Source: JAEWSN01 sp942493335 (GTDB lineage: Bacteria; Bacillota; Clostridia; DSM-8532). From it: a stretch of 64,000 nucleotides of DNA. Shown piece by piece: positions 34,478 through 43,031 of the stretch (position 1 is its first letter; every line of letters starts with the position of its first letter). The DNA lies in the NCBI GenBank assembly GCA_942493335.1, contig OW818693.1, forward strand, positions 3,968,001-4,032,000, given 5' to 3'. The translations under genes and the position numbers were made by a program. The notes under the pieces were generated by a model that ran no database searches, was not told where the DNA came from, and saw only the letters and a program-made list of their open reading frames with translations.

Positions 34478-36275
34478 GGCGAACCTGTTACAGATTCTTG
34501 GTTTTTTCCGGGACATGCGGATTGCCTGGAAGTACACATTGGCGTATTTCGTCATTCTTGCGTTGCCGGTGATTCTGACGGGATTCTATATCAGCAGGAC
34601 AACGACGGACACCATCATCCGCCAGGCGGGTCTGGTTGCGAGACAAAGTCTTCTCCAGAAAAGGGAGGCCATCAGCCGGAAAATCGGGGACATGGAGAGA
34701 ACCTCCATTGCCATCACGCAGAATCCACAGATATTAGGCTTTCTCAACGAGCCCTTCCTCAACAACCGGAAAGGATATGAAAACTACCTGTATTCCTTCG
34801 CTCCGTTGTTTGACAGTCAAATCGTGCAGAACAAATACGTTTTCCACACCATGCTGTATACCCGGAACAATACATTCCCGAATGCGTGGAATGGCATTTA
34901 TCATCTGGACCTGGCGCGGGAGAATGAAGGCGTCCAGACGCTGCTGGCGGGCTCAGGGCTTTCAAACTGGAATTCAGTGCACGACTCGATGCTGGTGCGT
35001 TCCGTGAGCATTCCGGGGAAAGAGAAGGTCTTTTCCCTCTCCCGCAAGCTGATTTCCTTCGGAGACAAGGCCTGCATCGGGATTTTTGAAATGGAAATCA
35101 CCGTCCGGGAGCTGTTCGAAAGCCTGGAACAGATGGAAGGGGTCGAAGAGACCTTTGTTGTATTCGATCGTGCAGGCAACCTTGTGTCCGGAAATCCATA
35201 CGAAAAGCTGTCATCTGCAGCCAGGGCGGATTTTCTCACCCTGCTGGCGCAGGACAAGGATATGGAAGAGGTGGTTGACTTTGGCGATCAGGAGTATGTG
35301 GTTTGCTCCATCCCTCTTGACCCCATCGGGTGCAATCTGGTCGGGATCACCCCATTGTCCAGTTTTCTGGGGAACAGGGCCGGATACAAGGGGAGCATCG
35401 CCCTGGTGATCTTGTCCGCGCTGGTCCTTTTTGCCTTTCTGATCCACTTCGTTTCAAACCATTTGACACGCAGGATGGATTTGCTGTTGGACGGGATGCG
35501 GTCCATCCGGGATGGCAATATCAATATCAAGATGCCCATCGGCAGCCGCGATGAGTTCGGAGAACTCGCGGAAAGCTTCAACCTCATGACCGACAGGATG
35601 CATGACTTGATTGAGCGGGTCTACAAGTCGCAGATCACGGAGAAAGAATCGGCGCTCAAGGCCCTGGAAGCACAGATCAATCCCCATTTTCTCTATAATT
35701 CCCTCTCGACCCTTTCATGGATGGCCAGGAAAGTGAAGGCGGAAAACATCGACAATCTGGCCTTTCTGATATCCAAATTCTACAGACTTGTATTGAGCAA
35801 GGGCAATTCCATCATTTCAGTGGAGGATGAAATTGAACTGTTGAAGTCTTATGTGTGCATCGAGCAGATTCGTTTCGATGATCTTGTCCATGTGGTTTAT
35901 GATTTGGACGAAGCCGCTTTTGGGTGCAGGATGGCGAAGATTCTGCTTCAGCCCATCGCGGAGAATGCCATCAATCATGGGATTTCGCCGAAGGGTTTCG
36001 CCGGCACGCTGGTGGTCCGGCTTCGCCAGGATGAGGAAAATCTTTATTTCACGATGATTGATGACGGTGTGGGTATAGAAGCGGACATTCTTGATGGAAT
36101 CAACCGGGGAGAAATTGCCAAGCGAAGAGAAAGCGGATATGCGATTCAGAACGTGCGCGACCGTATCCAGGCAATTTATGGAGAGCGTGGCCGGATCAGC
36201 CTGTTCAGCAGGCCTGGAATCGGATGTTCGGTTCTGATTGTCATCCCGAAAGATCCCATGATCCCGAATTTTTGA
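34455..36275 (+). CDS. YesM-type sensor histidine kinase
   Basis: 606 residues; start at 34455 or, with a better spaced GAGG, at 34461. Membrane helix at about residues 25-45, an extracellular sensor domain (Cache-like) of about 250 residues, a second helix at about 320-340, HAMP, then the His_kinase module with phosphoacceptor His in LEAQINPHFLYNSLSTLSWM and a HATPase domain (IAENAINHGISPKG, DDGVGIE). It overlaps the end of the second regulator by 23 bases. It probably senses a sugar, or the binding protein loaded with it, and drives the importer at 36463-40309. Confidence 0.93.
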   Translation: MRMFMKCRANLLQILGFFRDMRIAWKYTLAYFVILALPVILTGFYISRTTTDTIIRQAGLVARQSLLQKREAISRKIGDMERTSIAITQNPQILGFLNEPFLNNRKGYENYLYSFAPLFDSQIVQNKYVFHTMLYTRNNTFPNAWNGIYHLDLARENEGVQTLLAGSGLSNWNSVHDSMLVRSVSIPGKEKVFSLSRKLISFGDKACIGIFEMEITVRELFESLEQMEGVEETFVVFDRAGNLVSGNPYEKLSSAARADFLTLLAQDKDMEEVVDFGDQEYVVCSIPLDPIGCNLVGITPLSSFLGNRAGYKGSIALVILSALVLFAFLIHFVSNHLTRRMDLLLDGMRSIRDGNINIKMPIGSRDEFGELAESFNLMTDRMHDLIERVYKSQITEKESALKALEAQINPHFLYNSLSTLSWMARKVKAENIDNLAFLISKFYRLVLSKGNSIISVEDEIELLKSYVCIEQIRFDDLVHVVYDLDEAAFGCRMAKILLQPIAENAINHGISPKGFAGTLVVRLRQDEENLYFTMIDDGVGIEADILDGINRGEIAKRRESGYAIQNVRDRIQAIYGERGRISLFSRPGIGCSVLIVIPKDPMIPNF

Positions 36276-36376
36276 CACGATGGAGGATATTCAAAATTGA
36301 ATCCGGAAGTGGTCAGTGACTAGAATAGAGAGACCGGACACCTCCTGACGCCAGTGGACTTTGCGTCATACGGTCC

Positions 36377-36412
36377 AAGGAAGTGCAGGCCTGCGAAACG
36401 TTTCACTTCCTT
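36377..36412. promoter_or_regulatory. nested inverted repeats with LacI-type core before the third importer operon
   Basis: AAGGAAGTG (36377-36385) and CACTTCCTT (36404-36412) are perfect outer arms. Inside are two perfect 10-bp palindromes in tandem: GCAGGCCTGC (36385-36394) and GAAACGTTTC (36395-36404). The latter matches the core at 31019-31034. Probably an operator, or a hairpin ending the regulator-kinase transcript; no T-run follows. Confidence 0.5.
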
Positions 36413-36462
36413 AGGGAGGGCTGCCGGTAAATACAGATGAATGATGATGTGAGGTGGCCGTT

Positions 36463-37431
36463 GTGGAGAGTGTTCTTTCGAGTCCCGTCAACCAGAAGAA
36501 GAGATCGTGGTTGAAGACTTTCTGGGATCAGCGGTACCTGATGGTTCTCGTGTTGCCTGTCGTGATTTGGATGCTGATCTTCAATTACATTCCGATGTTG
36601 GGTCTTGTGATCTCCTTCAAGGACTACAATCCGTTTCTGGGACCGCTGGAGGGATTTACAAAAAGTCCCTGGGTGGGGTTCGACAACTTCCTGGAAGCCT
36701 TTACGGACAAATACTTCCTGTATTCACTATTCAATACGATCTATTACAGTGTGTTGAATCTTGTCGCAGGTTTTCCCATTCCCATCGTTTTCGCCATCAT
36801 GCTCAATGAACTGACGAACGTGCGTTTCAAGAAATTCGTTCAGACCGTCAGTTATCTGCCGCATTTCATCTCCTGGGTGTTCGTCGTGGGTTTCGTCTAT
36901 GTTCTATTCGCAGTGGACAACGGCTTGGCGAACGGTTTGATGCTGATGTTCAATCTGATTGACAAGCCCATCGCCTTCCTGGCCACGCCAAAGTATATTC
37001 CCTCCATGATTATCATTTCGCAAATATGGAAATCCTTCGGGTGGAATTCGATTATCTACATTGCTGCGATAACAAATATCGATACCGCCTTGTATGAAGC
37101 CGCTACGGTCGATGGTGCGAGCCGGTTTGCCCGCATTCGATACATCACGCTGCCCATGCTCAAGCCGACCATCGTCATTCTGCTGATTTTCAGCATTGGT
37201 GGATTGATCAGCGCCAATTTCGGTTTCTTCGAGCAGATGTATCTGATGTCGAACTCCATGATACAGGATGCCACGGAGATCGTGGATACCTATACCTACA
37301 AGATGGGCATTGTACTTTCCCGCTATTCCTATGCCACAGCGGTGGGCCTGTTCCGTTCCGTCGTCGCAGTCATCCTGCTGACAAGCGCAAACTTCGTATC
37401 AAAGCGATTGACGGGTGAAAGTCTGTTTTGA
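36463..37431 (+). CDS. sugar ABC transporter permease, LplB type
   Basis: 322 residues from a GTG at 36463 behind TGAGGTGG; an in-frame GTG at 36454 falls inside that site. Membrane segments start at about residue 27 (YLMVLVLPVVIWMLIFNYIP). LplB hallmark FVQTVSYLPHFISWVFVVGF; EAA loop EAATVDGASRFARIRYITLP. Pairs with the LplC-type permease downstream. Its last codons and stop lie in a degenerate 18-bp tandem repeat that fills part of the gap to the next gene. Confidence 0.92.
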   Translation: MESVLSSPVNQKKRSWLKTFWDQRYLMVLVLPVVIWMLIFNYIPMLGLVISFKDYNPFLGPLEGFTKSPWVGFDNFLEAFTDKYFLYSLFNTIYYSVLNLVAGFPIPIVFAIMLNELTNVRFKKFVQTVSYLPHFISWVFVVGFVYVLFAVDNGLANGLMLMFNLIDKPIAFLATPKYIPSMIIISQIWKSFGWNSIIYIAAITNIDTALYEAATVDGASRFARIRYITLPMLKPTIVILLIFSIGGLISANFGFFEQMYLMSNSMIQDATEIVDTYTYKMGIVLSRYSYATAVGLFRSVVAVILLTSANFVSKRLTGESLF

Positions 37432-37508
37432 AGAAAGCCCGCCCGGAAAAGAGCGTCTGGTTTGAATGGAAAGTCTGGTTTGGCCAGATCGCCTGGGTTG
37501 AATCGACA
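37421..37508 (+). repeat. 18-bp degenerate tandem repeats at the 3' end of the LplB-type permease gene
   Basis: GTCTGTTTTGAA, which contains the permease stop (37429-37431), recurs as GTCTGGTTTGAA at 37455, GTCTGGTTTGGC at 37473 and GCCTGGGTTGAA at 37491. Spacing is 34, 18 and 18 bases. Confidence 0.65.
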
Positions 37509-37533
37509 ACCTGTCATAAGGAGGAACCTGTTG

Positions 37534-38412
37534 ATGAGAAAGGTACGAAAGACAACCGGAGACATGGTGTTCGATGGGGTCAATATGGTCTTCATGTCCT
37601 TTGTGATCCTGGTAACGCTCTATCCCTTTTATTACGTGATCATTTCGTCCCTCAACGAGCCGCTTGACCTGCTTCTGGGACCTGTGTATCTTCTCCCCAG
37701 GAAATTCTCCATTGCAAACTACATCTACGTTCTGAAGGACCCGAACATCCTGAAGGCAGCATTCATCACAATTTCCCGCACCCTGATCGGAAGCCTGACC
37801 GCCGTTCTCTTTACGGCTGCCTTTGCATACGGTGTTTCGAAAAACTGGTTGATGGGACGGAAATTTTTTATCGGCATGGCCCTGGTCACCATGTATTTCA
37901 GTGGAGGACTCATTCCTTCCTATCTGCTGATCGCACATGGACTGAAGCTTCAGGGGAATTTCCTGGTGTTCATCCTTCCCAATCTTTTCAATGCATTCAA
38001 CGCCTTCATCATGCTTTCCTTTTTCAGAGGCATATCCCCGGAAATCGAAGAATCCGCCAAGATTGACGGAGCCCACGACATCATCATCTTCTTCAAACTC
38101 ATTCTTCCGATTTCGATGCCCATCCTGGCCACCATTGCGCTCTTCAATGGCGTATTCCACTGGAATTCCTGGTTTGACGCACAACTGTATGGAGGCCGTA
38201 AACTGGAAACCCTGCAACAGTATCTTGTCAAATCCATTCAGTCCACGAATGTAAGCGCGCGCGCCTCCTCATTCGTGTCCACGCTGGGTGTCAGCACCAC
38301 TTCCATCCGGCTGACGACGATGGTCATCACAGCGTTTCCCATTGTCCTTGCCTATCCTTTCTTACAGAGGTACTTCGTAAAAGGGATCATGATCGGCTCC
38401 TTGAAAGGATGA
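37534..38412 (+). CDS. sugar ABC transporter permease, LplC/YtcP type
   Basis: 292 residues from the ATG at 37534 behind AAGGAGG; the frame upstream to 37462 is repeat sequence. Six membrane segments; the EAA loop reads EESAKIDGAHDIIIFFKLIL, and the end FVKGIMIGSLKG is typical. The periplasmic loop between the last helices contains FVSTLGVSTTSIRL. It completes the third importer's channel. As in its partner, the end of the gene is in a tandem repeat. Confidence 0.92.
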   Translation: MRKVRKTTGDMVFDGVNMVFMSFVILVTLYPFYYVIISSLNEPLDLLLGPVYLLPRKFSIANYIYVLKDPNILKAAFITISRTLIGSLTAVLFTAAFAYGVSKNWLMGRKFFIGMALVTMYFSGGLIPSYLLIAHGLKLQGNFLVFILPNLFNAFNAFIMLSFFRGISPEIEESAKIDGAHDIIIFFKLILPISMPILATIALFNGVFHWNSWFDAQLYGGRKLETLQQYLVKSIQSTNVSARASSFVSTLGVSTTSIRLTTMVITAFPIVLAYPFLQRYFVKGIMIGSLKG

Positions 38413-38506
38413 TCGAATATCGGACTTTCATCCGAACAAGAAGGATCGAAACCTGTTTGAATGTCTCGGCAAGGATGATCGAATCCCGTTCATTCATCGG
38501 GTCTTC
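38405..38506 (+). repeat. degenerate tandem repeats at the 3' end of the LplC-type permease gene
   Basis: AAGGATGATCGAAT begins units at 38405 and 38471, with a shortened AAGGATCGAA unit at 38441 (unit lengths 36, 30 and 36). Units 1 and 3 agree at about 25 of 36 positions. Unit 1 contains the stop (38410-38412). Confidence 0.65.
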
Positions 38507-38572
38507 AGGACACATGGCTTGAGCCGGCATGGATGTCGGATAAGCATAGAGGTAAGCAAGGAGGAATTGGTA

Positions 38573-40309
38573 ATGGCACAGAGAAATTCGAGATCCTTTA
38601 TCCTGGTGCTTGCATTGACCCTGTCCCTCTCCTTGGCAATGTCCGGCTGTGGTGCGGATGTCCCGGGAACGGCAACACCCTCGCCCTCGTCTGCGGCAAC
38701 AGCTGCAGCGTCATCCGCTGAACCGGCGGCCAGCAGCACAACGGCCGCAACAGAGGATCCGAAGGAGGGACTGCTCTCCTGGCAAAAAGACATCTCCCCT
38801 TTCACATTCGACATGTATTTCTTTGGTGCCTGGGGTGACGGCTATCCCTGGCGCGGCGCGGCGGTGGAGAAATACATCACCGAAGACACAGGCGTCAAGC
38901 CGAACATCATCATTCCGACCGGCAATGAAAAGGAATACCTCAATGTCATGATCGCATCGAACGATCTGCCTGATGCCATGGTGCTGGAATGGTCCGCACC
39001 GGAAACCAAACGCTTGATCGAATCCGGAAACATTCTTGCCATTGATGATCTGTCCGCCCAATACGCGCCGGAACTCATGGACATGATTTCTTCGGATGTG
39101 AAGGTCTATCATGGCCAGGCGGATGGCAAGCTCTACTATCTCCCTTCCTTCTTCTCATCCAAGGAAGAATACGCTGAATCCATGGAACGACACGGCGCCC
39201 GCTCCCTCTTCATTCAGAAGGGGATCTATGAAGACCTGGGGAAACCTTCAGTGGATACACCCGAAAAACTCGTTCAAGTGTTGAAGGACATCAAAGCGAA
39301 GTACCCTCAATACAAACCGTTCGCCATCGAGCCGCCGTTGGATGTCAACCAATGGGGATTGACTGGCAATCTGACCATGCAGTATTTTGCCGGGATCTTT
39401 GCACCGGAAACCTATGGGAAAGACTTCTATCTGGAAAACAATGAAATCAAACTGGTCTTTGAGAATCAAAACTTCATCGAGGCAGTCCGGTTCCTGAACA
39501 CGTTGTACAAGGAAGGACTCATCAGCGTCGATACGCTCATGATGAAGCACGAAACGTATGGGGAAACTGTGGATTCAGCCCAGTGGGCCGTATGCGGCAG
39601 ATTCCCGATTGATGTCTGGAAGGCCCATAATCCCAAGATCATGCAACTGACAAAAGATGAGGGAAGAACCTACATTCCGTTGGAATTCCAGAAATACAAC
39701 GGGAAGGAACCCCAGTTCGCCGGCGGAAGAGGAGCGGGATGGGTCGCCACCATGGTGACGGCGAATGCGGAAAAACCTGAACGTATCATCCGCTATCTGG
39801 AATACTGCTGGAGCGATCAGGGACAGTTGACCAATCTTTTCGGCCGTGAAGGTGAAACCTATGACATGGTTGACGGAATCCCTCAGTACAAGCCGGAGAT
39901 TCTGAAAGAAATTGAAAGTGAGCCCGCTACGCTGAAGGACAAGTATGGATTTGAACAGCGGATGCTGATGTGGAGATCCAAATGGGCCGGACTGCAGAAG
40001 ATTGCGATGGCACCAAAGTCTTATGCCGACTATCTCCGCAGTGTTGGCCAATATGGTGTGGACGTCTGGGAAATGGGATTGGACAGCCTTGACCCGGATC
40101 CCGCATCGGGAGAAGGTGTAGCCTATGCCAAAATCAAGAATATCTGGAACCGGTATCTGGCTCAGATGGTGCTTGCGGAAACCGATGCGGAGTTCGATTC
40201 CATTTATGCCGCAGCGATGAAGGAACTTCAAGGTACGGATCTGGATCAGTTGAGAAAAGTCATGACCGAGAATCACCTGAAGGATCAAGCCAAGAAAATG
40301 GGGAAATAG
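38573..40309 (+). CDS. extracellular sugar-binding lipoprotein, LplA-like
   Basis: 578 residues from the ATG at 38573 behind AAGGAGG. Signal peptide with lipobox AMSGC (Cys26), Ser/Ala/Thr-rich linker to about 60, then a large family 1 binding fold (MYFFGAWGDGYPWRGAAVEK, ASNDLPDAMVLEW, WVATMVTANAEKPERIIRYL). It belongs to the importer with permeases at 36463-38412. As in importer D, the binding protein follows its permeases, whereas in importers A and B it comes first. Confidence 0.92.
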   Translation: MAQRNSRSFILVLALTLSLSLAMSGCGADVPGTATPSPSSAATAAASSAEPAASSTTAATEDPKEGLLSWQKDISPFTFDMYFFGAWGDGYPWRGAAVEKYITEDTGVKPNIIIPTGNEKEYLNVMIASNDLPDAMVLEWSAPETKRLIESGNILAIDDLSAQYAPELMDMISSDVKVYHGQADGKLYYLPSFFSSKEEYAESMERHGARSLFIQKGIYEDLGKPSVDTPEKLVQVLKDIKAKYPQYKPFAIEPPLDVNQWGLTGNLTMQYFAGIFAPETYGKDFYLENNEIKLVFENQNFIEAVRFLNTLYKEGLISVDTLMMKHETYGETVDSAQWAVCGRFPIDVWKAHNPKIMQLTKDEGRTYIPLEFQKYNGKEPQFAGGRGAGWVATMVTANAEKPERIIRYLEYCWSDQGQLTNLFGREGETYDMVDGIPQYKPEILKEIESEPATLKDKYGFEQRMLMWRSKWAGLQKIAMAPKSYADYLRSVGQYGVDVWEMGLDSLDPDPASGEGVAYAKIKNIWNRYLAQMVLAETDAEFDSIYAAAMKELQGTDLDQLRKVMTENHLKDQAKKMGK

Positions 40310-40436
40310 GAGAAAAGGACCCGTGAAGATCCCTGTTCACTCTGACATGGAACCAATCAGTCGTTAGGTGCCGAGGCCCCATCCCATCCTCCATGTTTGT
40401 TGCGATTTATAACGTCCGGAGACCTGATACATGATG

Positions 40437-40472
40437 GCAGACGGGTTTGCTCAAACGGGCAAGCCCGTCTGC
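40437..40472 (+). other. strong hairpin in the leader of the GH95 gene
   Basis: GCAGACGGGTTTGC pairs with GCAAGCCCGTCTGC over 14 bp with one wobble and an 8-base loop. No T-run follows. It separates the binding-protein gene from GH95 and ends about 17 bases before the GH95 ribosome-binding site, so it may be a processing or attenuation element. Confidence 0.6.
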
Positions 40473-40502
40473 ATGCTGATTTCAGCGGTGAAGGAGGATC
40501 CC

Positions 40503-42857
40503 ATGCAACATCCGTTTCATCTCCGATACGACAACCAGGCCAATGTCTGGACCGATGCCTTGCCCATGGGAAATGGAAAGCTTGGCGCCATGATCTATGG
40601 ACATGCGTGCGTGGAGCGCATCCAGCTAAACGACGATTCTCTTTGGTATGGCGCCTTTCATGACAGGAGCAATCCAGCCCTGCGTGAGAAGCTGCCGGAG
40701 ATCCGCAGGCTGGTGTTTGCCGGCGAAGTGGAAAAGGCGGAGGAATTGATCCTCCAATATATGGTGGGCACCCCAAACAACATGCGTCATTATTCCCCTT
40801 TGGGCGAGTTGAATCTGGCGTTGAACCAGCGGTTGCCCTATGCGTTCGGCTGGCTGCCGAACAGTCATGACGCGGAAGCGTACTCCTCCGATCTCGACCT
40901 GATGACGGGCGTTCTGGAGATTCGACATACACAGGCAGGCATCCGGTATCACCGTGAAATGTTTGTGAGCAATCCCGCGCAGGTCCTGTGCATCCGATTG
41001 ACGACGGAGACCCCGGGGGCCATCAATCTGGACATTCTGATGGATCGCACCGTGGTCTCAGATCAAACCATCGGGGATGACCGGCGTCCCGGGAAACGGG
41101 TCCGGGCAGGCGTCTGGCCGGCGACCATGGCGGATTCCAACCGTACGGTCGATGATCATACCCTTCTTCTGCAGGGACATGAAGCGGAAGTGGAATTTGT
41201 CGCGGCCGTACGGGTGGTGTGTGACGGGGAGATGCAGAATCCGGTTTCCCAGTTACTGGCACGGAATTGCAGCGAAGTCATTCTTTATCTGGCCTCCTCC
41301 ACAACAAACCGGTGTGCCGATCCGGCAACGGTGGTGATCGAACGGCTGGATGCAGCGCAACGGAAGGGATTCGGGGAACTGCATGACGAACACGTGCAGG
41401 ACTTCTCTGACCTGATGTCGCGTTGTGAACTGGATCTGGGGCCTTCGCCCGAACGAATGACGGACCAACGCATTCTCGCGGTGCGGGAAGGGACGCCGGA
41501 TCCCGCGCTGGCTGCGCTGTACTTCCAGTTTGGACGCTACCTCATCGTGTCCGGCGGCCGTACGGACAGTGCGGCGTTGAACCTGCAGGGGATCTGGAAT
41601 GCGGAGTTCATGCCGTCCTGGGACAGCAAATACACCATCAACATCAATCAGCAAATGAACTATTGGCCGGTGGAGGTCTGCAACCTGTCCGAGCTGCATG
41701 CTCCGTTCATGGATCTCATGAAGAAGATGCACGAAAATGGGAAGAAAACGGCGCAGATCATGTATGGCATGCGCGGCATGGTCTGTCACCACAACACCGA
41801 CTTTTATGGGGACTGCGCGCCGCAGGACTGGTACATGGCAGCCACTCCGTGGACAACCGGCGGACCGTGGATGGGGCTTCATGTCTGGGAACATTACCTG
41901 AACACGCTCGATAAGGATTTCCTGAAGGAGATGTATCCAATTCTGCGGGACATGGCGTTGTTCTATGTCGATTTTCTGGTGGAACGGGATGGGATGCTCG
42001 TGACCTGCCCTTCCGTATCTCCTGAGAACCGCTATATCCTTCCCAGCGGCAATGACACGCCTGTGTGTGCCGGACCCACGATGGACAACCAGATTTTGCG
42101 GGCCTTTTTCGGCGTTTGTACGGAAATCCAGCGCTTGCTGGAAGTGGATGGGGATCTCCGTGACACACTGTCCGCCATGGCGTTGAAACTTCCGGAAACC
42201 CAAATCGGCAGCAAAGGGCAGATCGTGGAATGGGACAAGGAATATCCGGAGCTGACCCCGGGGATGGGGCATGTTTCCCATCTGTTTGCCTGTTATCCCG
42301 GCACCGGCATCAATTGGCATGAAACACCCGAACTGATGCAGGCTGTCCGGCGATCATTGGAATTACGGGCGGATCATGGGGCGGCAAAGGGAGGCTGGCC
42401 TTTGGCCTGGTTCGTCAATCTGCACGCCAGGCTTTTGGACGGGGAGAAGACGGACGCTGGAATCGGGAGGATGCTCGCACACTCCAGTTCCCGGTCGCTG
42501 CTCAATGCCAACCGTGTGTTTCAGATCGACGGAAATCTGGGCTTGACGGCCGGTATTGCAGAATGCCTGCTGCAAAGCCATATCGCCCTGCACTTTTTGC
42601 CTGCGCTTCCTGTTTCATGGAAAGAAGGCAGTATACGGGGTTTACGGGCACGCGGAGCGTATGAGGTGGATCTCGACTGGAAGGAAGGAAGACTGGCCAA
42701 GGCGTTAGTCATGCCAATGCAGGACGGGCGTGTCGAAGTCGTAGGCGCGATATTGTCCGTTTCCTCGAAGGGACAACCCGTTGCCATTTCAGAAACCGAT
42801 GTTGGTTTTTCTTTTGCCGGTAGGAAAGGGAATGCATATGCACTAATGCCGTTGTAA
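40503..42857 (+). CDS. GH95 glycosidase (alpha-L-fucosidase / alpha-L-galactosidase type)
   Basis: 784 residues from the ATG at 40503 behind AAGGAGG; the longer frame to 40431 crosses the leader hairpin. N-terminal GH95 signature TDALPMGNGKLGAMIYG and RIQLNDDSLWYG. The (alpha/alpha)6 domain carries residues equivalent to the AfcA site: Asn380 and Asn382 in NININQQMNYWP, acid Glu508 in SPENRY and Asp676 in FQIDGNLG. Inverting enzyme, cytoplasmic by lack of signal peptide. Fucosidase activity is the family norm. In an arabinoxylan context, removal of terminal L-galactose, known for some GH95 members, is also plausible. Confidence 0.9.
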   Translation: MQHPFHLRYDNQANVWTDALPMGNGKLGAMIYGHACVERIQLNDDSLWYGAFHDRSNPALREKLPEIRRLVFAGEVEKAEELILQYMVGTPNNMRHYSPLGELNLALNQRLPYAFGWLPNSHDAEAYSSDLDLMTGVLEIRHTQAGIRYHREMFVSNPAQVLCIRLTTETPGAINLDILMDRTVVSDQTIGDDRRPGKRVRAGVWPATMADSNRTVDDHTLLLQGHEAEVEFVAAVRVVCDGEMQNPVSQLLARNCSEVILYLASSTTNRCADPATVVIERLDAAQRKGFGELHDEHVQDFSDLMSRCELDLGPSPERMTDQRILAVREGTPDPALAALYFQFGRYLIVSGGRTDSAALNLQGIWNAEFMPSWDSKYTININQQMNYWPVEVCNLSELHAPFMDLMKKMHENGKKTAQIMYGMRGMVCHHNTDFYGDCAPQDWYMAATPWTTGGPWMGLHVWEHYLNTLDKDFLKEMYPILRDMALFYVDFLVERDGMLVTCPSVSPENRYILPSGNDTPVCAGPTMDNQILRAFFGVCTEIQRLLEVDGDLRDTLSAMALKLPETQIGSKGQIVEWDKEYPELTPGMGHVSHLFACYPGTGINWHETPELMQAVRRSLELRADHGAAKGGWPLAWFVNLHARLLDGEKTDAGIGRMLAHSSSRSLLNANRVFQIDGNLGLTAGIAECLLQSHIALHFLPALPVSWKEGSIRGLRARGAYEVDLDWKEGRLAKALVMPMQDGRVEVVGAILSVSSKGQPVAISETDVGFSFAGRKGNAYALMPL

Positions 42858-43031
42858 CCAGACGGGTGGCTTTTCCGGAATTCCATTGACGCCCTTGAAA
42901 TCCAGATGATATCCTCTGAGTGCATGAATGCAACGCGAACATGAAACCGAATCGCAGCCTTGGAATGGCTGTCGCCTCAAATGCCAACATTGGTGTCAAA
43001 GCGAATATGCATTGGCGAAGGGAGTCCTGAC

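Noticed and set aside
36393..36406. CcpA catabolite-response (cre) site
   Set aside because: The TG/CA outer positions of the cre consensus do not fit around GAAACGTTTC, so I call it a LacI-type site of unknown owner.
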